NCBI GenBank assembly: GCA_947499555.1
Contig: CANMOU010000003.1
Span: forward strand, 446,979 to 510,978
From: an uncultured Roseovarius sp.
GTDB taxonomy: Bacteria > Pseudomonadota > Alphaproteobacteria > Rhodobacterales > Rhodobacteraceae
Direction: 5' to 3'
Length of the DNA: 64,000 nt
Shown here: one piece after another, positions 60,105 to 64,000 of the stretch
How positions within the stretch are numbered: the first letter of the stretch is position 1
Layout: every line of letters begins with the position of its first letter
Position numbers and translations under genes: made by a program
Notes under the pieces: model-generated
The model's database searches: none
Seen by the model: the letters and a program-made list of their open reading frames with translations, nothing else
What the model was told of the DNA's origin: nothing

Positions 60105-60122
60105 TCAAATTTTGAAATTTGA
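60105..60122. promoter_or_regulatory. HxlR operator candidate
   Basis: TCAAATTT-TG-AAATTTGA is a perfect 8-bp inverted repeat with a 2-bp centre, 15 bp upstream of the HxlR start and 74 bp from the divergent membrane-protein gene. A further related half-site (TTCAAATAC) is at about 60086. Confidence 0.6.
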
Positions 60123-60137
60123 TGCTAGACTAAGGCA

Positions 60138-60458
60138 ATGGATACCTATGATCGCAACAATTGCCCTGTGATGCGTACCGCCGATGTCGTGGGAGACCGG
60201 TGGTCTATTCTGATTTTGCGGGAGTTTTTTCTTGAAGGCCCGCGTCGGTTTCAGGATCTGCAAGACGAATTGAACGTCTCGCCAAATACCTTGTCAGGCC
60301 GACTGAAAACCCTCGAACAGGCTGGGGTTTTGTCACGGCGTGCCTATTCCACCAACCCACCTCGGTCAGAATATGTACTGACAGATGCCGGCAAAGCGCT
60401 GGGCCCCTTGATCCAGGCGTTCCGCGATTGGGGCGAAAGATTTGGCCGCTCAGATTAG
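60138..60458 (+). CDS. HxlR-family transcriptional regulator
   Basis: 106 aa. CPVMRTADVVGDRWSILILR (about 9-28) and FQDLQDELNVSPNTLSGRLK (about 38-57) are the HxlR-type winged-helix signature with the usual N-terminal Cys. HxlR/MarR-related proteins often sense reactive electrophiles through that Cys. It is divergent from the membrane protein gene. Expected to repress it and itself. Confidence 0.9.
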   Translation: MDTYDRNNCPVMRTADVVGDRWSILILREFFLEGPRRFQDLQDELNVSPNTLSGRLKTLEQAGVLSRRAYSTNPPRSEYVLTDAGKALGPLIQAFRDWGERFGRSD

Positions 60459-60568
60459 CAAAGTTACGCGCATCGAATTTGCGGCATAAAGCGCGGTAGG
60501 TTAACACGTTGCTGTTTTATTGAGACTTATTTGAATTTGAAATATCTGTTTTTCGACAAGGTATCGTT

Positions 60569-61783
60569 ATGCCCAAGAACATTGTCCTGCTATGCGACGG
60601 CACGTCGAACGAGATTGCCCGGAACCGCACCAACATTCTGCGCCTCTATGGATGTCTCAGGAAAGACGATGATCAACTGGTCTTTTATGATCCGGGCGTT
60701 GGCACGTTTGGGGCCGAAAACAGCTGGGCCTATTTCGTTCGCAAGACCGTGGAAATCTGGGGTCTCGCCACCGGTTGGGGCATCGACACAAATGTCAAAG
60801 AGGCCTACCGCTTTCTCGTTGAAAACTACGACGACGGAACGCGCGATAATGGCGATAACGTTGACCCCGATCGCATCTATATTTTCGGCTTCAGCCGAGG
60901 TGCCTATACCGCGCGGGTTCTTGCGGGCGTCATTCACAATATCGGCCTGATGGACAGGCAAAATCTCAACCTACTGAATTACGCCTACCGTGCTTACAAG
61001 AACATCGGTAAAAGCACCGGCCGCGACGAGACAGACGCGCGCGAGCCCGAGAAGAACCCCTTCGCCGAGGTGCGGCTTTTCGAGCGCATGTTACGCCCCC
61101 GCCGACCGGTCATCACATGTCTGGGTCTTTTTGACACGGTGGGTTCGGTTATCGAGTGGACCGATACGCTTCCAAGGATGCGCAATCACGCCCACACATC
61201 GCAAAACCCCAGTGTCGCGGCGGTGCGCCATGCGGTCTGTCTAGATGAGCGGCGCACGATGTTTCTGCCCACACTCTGGCCTGCGGGGCGGGAATTCTGG
61301 GGCGGGGCCTTTCGGCCAAAGGACCAAAGCAAGATCAGTGAACAGGATGTCAAAGAGGTCTGGTTCTCTGGCGTGCATGGCGACGTCGGTGGCGGTTACC
61401 CCGAACGCCGCAGCCAACTGGCGAAGCTGCCGCTCAAATGGCTGATCGACGAAACAGGGGCGTTGGGGCTTGCCTACAAAGACCAGACGATCCGCCGGCT
61501 TGTCCTGGGCGAAGACAAGGATGGCCGCTATGTTGCGCCTGATCCGCTTGCAAAACCGAACAAATCGATGAACTGGGCCTGGGCCATTCTTGAATTCATT
61601 CCGCGGATCAAAACCCGCTACAGCCTGTCCAAAAGACCATCTTTCCTGTGGCTTTACATTCCCTTTTTCGAGCGTCGGCATGTGCCCGATGGGGCAAAGA
61701 TCCACAGCTCGGTTTTTGAGCGACGTGGGACCAGCCAGGACTACGAGCAGCCCAACATACCCGAACACCATGAAAAAGTGTGA
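60569..61783 (+). CDS. DUF2235 alpha/beta-hydrolase-like protein
   Basis: 404 aa. It opens MPKNIVLLCDGTSNEIARNR, the usual DUF2235 start, and carries the nucleophile elbow GFSRG (107-111, Ser109) followed by AYTARVLAGVIHNIGL; GVHGDVGGGYPE later supplies a catalytic Asp/His region. DUF2235 proteins include type VI secretion phospholipase effectors and housekeeping hydrolases; no secretion genes are nearby, so effector status is not supported. Convergent with the next gene. Confidence 0.85.
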   Translation: MPKNIVLLCDGTSNEIARNRTNILRLYGCLRKDDDQLVFYDPGVGTFGAENSWAYFVRKTVEIWGLATGWGIDTNVKEAYRFLVENYDDGTRDNGDNVDPDRIYIFGFSRGAYTARVLAGVIHNIGLMDRQNLNLLNYAYRAYKNIGKSTGRDETDAREPEKNPFAEVRLFERMLRPRRPVITCLGLFDTVGSVIEWTDTLPRMRNHAHTSQNPSVAAVRHAVCLDERRTMFLPTLWPAGREFWGGAFRPKDQSKISEQDVKEVWFSGVHGDVGGGYPERRSQLAKLPLKWLIDETGALGLAYKDQTIRRLVLGEDKDGRYVAPDPLAKPNKSMNWAWAILEFIPRIKTRYSLSKRPSFLWLYIPFFERRHVPDGAKIHSSVFERRGTSQDYEQPNIPEHHEKV

Positions 61784-61787
61784 CGCG

Positions 61788-63071
61788 CTACGAGGCGGGC
61801 ATCTGTTCGATCCCGCGTGGAGAAAAGGTAATTGAGCCCCCGTCTTTGAGCATGGAAGAAAGCTGTGCGGCGATGATACGCAGTGCTGTCTGACGGCCCT
61901 TGGCCACCAATGCACGACGTGACGGAAGCTTCATTCCATGGCCCGGAGACAAAAGCGTCTGTGACCAGATAAGCGGGTGAAGCTCGCGCAAATGATCTTT
62001 GAGCAACCAATCCAGACAGGCATGTATCTCGGCCCGGTTTTCACGTGCCTGTCGCGTCAGCATGTCTTCCTGCGCTTGCGGGGCCATCGTGATTGCGCAA
62101 AACGCCGTCAGCAGATTGATGACGTGCTGGTCCTGTTTTCGGCTCGCAATGTCACACAAGCCTTCGATAAAGAACTCCACATCGAGAAGTTCGAGCGATC
62201 CCCGCTTCAATGCGAGTGCATCGAAATAGACCCAGGTATAGGCCCCAGCCCCCCAACTATCCTGGGTCATGGCCGCTACCCGGCGTGCCCCGACTTCAAG
62301 CGCCTGCAGCCCTCCGGCATAGTCCGGCAAGATATGCCGTCCAAGCGCACGCATGTGGCGCGGCGTGCCGGGGTCGAGCGCGATGAGTTTTTCGTATTCC
62401 TCGCAAACCCGGCTGCCGCGCTTGTCAGATGCGGCGAAAAGCGCGCAACGAGCCGCAACAAGCGAGGGCGCGTTCAGCTCTGTGCCGTCAAACGGGGCCA
62501 GAATGTCGGCTGCACGCTCGATATGCTCCGAGGCCTGCTCGGCAGCGCGCATGGGATCACTTTGACCCGCAATGTTTCGCCACGACCAGGCGATGTCGAT
62601 ATGCGCCAGCGCGACAACCAATGCTGCAGGATAGATGCCTGGATAATCGTCAAGCACCTCTTCCAGAGCAGCCAGACCTTCGGGATCTGGCGCAAACCCG
62701 TCGTAAAGCGCGTCTTCTGCCGCTGCGACAAGGTCGCTCCTTGCCCCAAACGCCATGAGCAGGGATGCCGTTTCACCTCCGGGTGTGGGCAGACGCGTGG
62801 CATCGGCAAACTGGATTTTCTCGGCAAGCTCGTCCCAGAGATCCTTCCGGGCAAGCTTTTGCCCGCGATCCTGATGCATGGCGCGCACAAGTTCCTCATC
62901 TGTCACAATCTGGGACGGAAGGATAATGCGCCGGGCGAGAACATCGATCTCTTCCTCATGCCGCTTGTTGGCCACAGAAAGCCGGGCCTCTTCGGGCGTC
63001 GGGTGACGTGGTGCGAAAAGGCGCGACAAGCCCTTGAATGGGCGTGCTTTCTGGCGCGGGCGTTGTGGCAT
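61788..63071 (-). CDS. Large helical-repeat protein, unknown
   Basis: 427 aa, almost wholly alpha-helical with TPR/SEL1-like spacing in places (for example AEDALYDGFAPDPEGLAALE at about 115-134 and EYEKLIALDPGTPRHMRALG). The N terminus is basic and Pro/Arg-rich (PQRPRQKARPFKGLSRLF). I do not recognise the family. I start at ATG 63071; a longer frame begins at 63164 but runs into the divergent promoter. It is divergent from the lytic transglycosylase and convergent with DUF2235. Confidence 0.65.
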   Translation of the reverse strand: MPQRPRQKARPFKGLSRLFAPRHPTPEEARLSVANKRHEEEIDVLARRIILPSQIVTDEELVRAMHQDRGQKLARKDLWDELAEKIQFADATRLPTPGGETASLLMAFGARSDLVAAAEDALYDGFAPDPEGLAALEEVLDDYPGIYPAALVVALAHIDIAWSWRNIAGQSDPMRAAEQASEHIERAADILAPFDGTELNAPSLVAARCALFAASDKRGSRVCEEYEKLIALDPGTPRHMRALGRHILPDYAGGLQALEVGARRVAAMTQDSWGAGAYTWVYFDALALKRGSLELLDVEFFIEGLCDIASRKQDQHVINLLTAFCAITMAPQAQEDMLTRQARENRAEIHACLDWLLKDHLRELHPLIWSQTLLSPGHGMKLPSRRALVAKGRQTALRIIAAQLSSMLKDGGSITFSPRGIEQMPAS

Positions 63072-63210
63072 CTGGTGTCTGCTCAGTCTCTTATATGTCC
63101 CTGCGTGCCACATCAATTCGGCCAAAAATGGGCAAGCACGCGGAAAATAAGAGGAAAAGCGCATTTGTGATGCTGTTGATTTAGCTTAAAATTTACGGCA
63201 CGATGCCCTG

Positions 63211-63879
63211 ATGTTGCGCCTATTTGCCTGTTGCTTTGCCCTGCTCTTGGCAGCCCCACCCGTTCTTGCGGAAACGCCCGATATCGCGCCAAGATTTTCG
63301 CCGCCCGCGCGTGAGGGCAATATCCCGCGCACGCGCTGGGAAACGATCTCTGGAACGGCGCTTTGGACACGCTCGGCGCTGGCCGCGCTGAAAGATCACG
63401 GTGCCCCTCTTGCCTCGATGGTTCCAGGTGACATCCAAGAGTGGTGCCCGGCCTACACCACCGCCAATGAGAAAGCGCGCCGCGCCTTTTGGGTGGGCTT
63501 TGTTTCGACCTTGGTCAAACATGAAAGCACCTATCGGCCTCATGCAGTTGGCGGGGGCGGGCGCTGGTTTGGCCTGACGCAGATTTCTCCCTCTACCGCA
63601 AGGCTTTACGGCTGCAATGCGCGCTCAGGGACGGCTTTGAAAGACCCTGTTGCCAATCTTAGCTGTGCGATCCGCATCATGGCCCGCACGGTGCCGCGCG
63701 ACGGGGTGGTCTCGAAAGGGATGCGCGGCGTGGCCGCCGATTGGGGGCCCTTGCACAGCCGCAAGAAACGCACGGATATGATGGCCTGGACCAAGAGGCA
63801 GCCGTATTGCAAACCCCTCAACGCCACGCGCCCCCGTCTTCGCCCGCAAACCGTGGCTGCGGTTCGCATCACCGACTAG
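63211..63879 (+). CDS. Lytic transglycosylase (SLT-domain) exported protein
   Basis: 222 aa. The signal peptide (LRLFACCFALLLAAPPVLA) is followed by an SLT-like domain: VKHESTYRPHAVGGGGRWFG (about 102-121) with catalytic Glu105, then LTQISPSTARLYGC with the conserved aromatic after ISP. Two Cys in the mature part could form a disulfide. It should cleave peptidoglycan glycan strands in the periplasm. Confidence 0.85.
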   Translation: MLRLFACCFALLLAAPPVLAETPDIAPRFSPPAREGNIPRTRWETISGTALWTRSALAALKDHGAPLASMVPGDIQEWCPAYTTANEKARRAFWVGFVSTLVKHESTYRPHAVGGGGRWFGLTQISPSTARLYGCNARSGTALKDPVANLSCAIRIMARTVPRDGVVSKGMRGVAADWGPLHSRKKRTDMMAWTKRQPYCKPLNATRPRLRPQTVAAVRITD

Positions 63880-63888
63880 CGCCGCGCG

Positions 63889-64000
63889 TCACGTCACGCG
63901 AAAAGCGCGCCTGATATCGTCAAGGGCCTCACGCTGCTTCGGGTTCAACTCACCCGAGCCCGCCACGACAGATGCATTCACCACGCTCAGAAGCGCTTCA
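63889..64000 (-). CDS. C-terminal fragment of an unidentified protein (runs off the window)
   Basis: The last 36 codons of a minus-strand gene: the peptide ends ELNPKQREALDDIRRAFRVT, stop at 63889-63891. The acidic helical tail resembles the end of TerB-like or similar small domains, but 36 residues are too few for assignment. It converges on the lytic transglycosylase gene with a 9-bp gap. Confidence 0.5.
   Translation of the reverse strand, partial: EALLSVVNASVVAGSGELNPKQREALDDIRRAFRVT

Noticed and set aside
60569-61783. Type VI secretion phospholipase effector
   Set aside because: The DUF2235 fold fits, but no VgrG, PAAR, adaptor or immunity gene is adjacent; the neutral name is kept.

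Overview
The window is chromosomal DNA of a GC-rich alphaproteobacterium, most likely a marine member of the Rhodobacterales (Roseobacter group). The support is indirect but consistent: the gene content (PutA with a divergent Lrp regulator, lysC next to ptsP, DUF1178, DUF983 and DUF3572 proteins, a non-pyrrolysine MttB, many LysR/GntR regulators with small catabolic cassettes) and short intergenic repeats of a type I associate with this group. Most of the window is ordinary, densely packed core and accessory metabolism. Two short AT-richer stretches (11.8-12.8 kb and 49.7-52.2 kb) look foreign.

Layout. 0-3.7 kb: start of valS, then a PhnY/PhnZ-type (TmpA/TmpB-like) organophosphonate oxidation pair with a divergent LysR regulator, and suhB. 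3.7-9 kb: a GFA-family protein, a rhomboid protease, and putA with its divergent Lrp-type regulator. 9-11.6 kb: a TPR protein and two tandem SGNH-hydrolase-like envelope proteins. 11.6-12.8 kb: tRNA-Leu(UAA) and a foreign-looking HNH protein. 12.8-22 kb: metG, an MFS transporter whose start codon lies in a strong hairpin, YceI, an aldo/keto reductase, an XRE regulator with a divergent fatty acid desaturase, a DMT exporter, a Nudix hydrolase and a DUF983 protein. 22.3-24.3 kb: an EF-hand protein, an ECF sigma factor, a putative membrane anti-sigma factor and a CnrX-like periplasmic sensor. 24.3-31.2 kb: a PleD-like diguanylate cyclase with a degenerate first receiver, DUF3572, a HAD phosphatase, a DMT exporter, an MttB-family methyltransferase, and an H-NOX-like protein coupled to an HNOBA-GGDEF cyclase.

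31-46 kb: UDP-glucuronate-epimerase-like protein, flavin reductase, GNAT, EcsC, ptsP-lysC, SDR, DUF1178, Nudix, modABC, a hemP operon and a lone Fe(III)-type ABC permease, ybaB-recR. 46-49.6 kb: a GST, a heavily structured intergenic RNA candidate ending in an intrinsic terminator, and a 2OG-oxygenase/cysteine-hydrolase cassette with a divergent LysR regulator. 49.7-52.3 kb: three unrelated AT-rich genes (unknown, YezG/DUF600 immunity-like, HEAT-like), each separated from the next by a copy of one intergenic repeat. 52.7-57.7 kb: a GntR regulator with a clear dyad operator, a hotdog thioesterase and a DppBC-DF type ABC transporter without a binding-protein gene. 57.7-64 kb: gatB, a membrane protein with a divergent HxlR regulator and dyad operator, a DUF2235 hydrolase, a helical-repeat protein, a lytic transglycosylase and the tail of an unidentified gene.

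The most interesting signals are the repeat-bounded orphan gene array at 49.7-52.3 kb (with a related arrangement around the HNH gene at 11.8-12.8 kb), the structured RNA candidate at 46.86-47.18 kb, and the H-NOX-like protein that has lost the proximal heme histidine yet remains translationally coupled to a complete HNOBA-GGDEF partner. All product names come from reading motifs and family resemblance; no database search was run.
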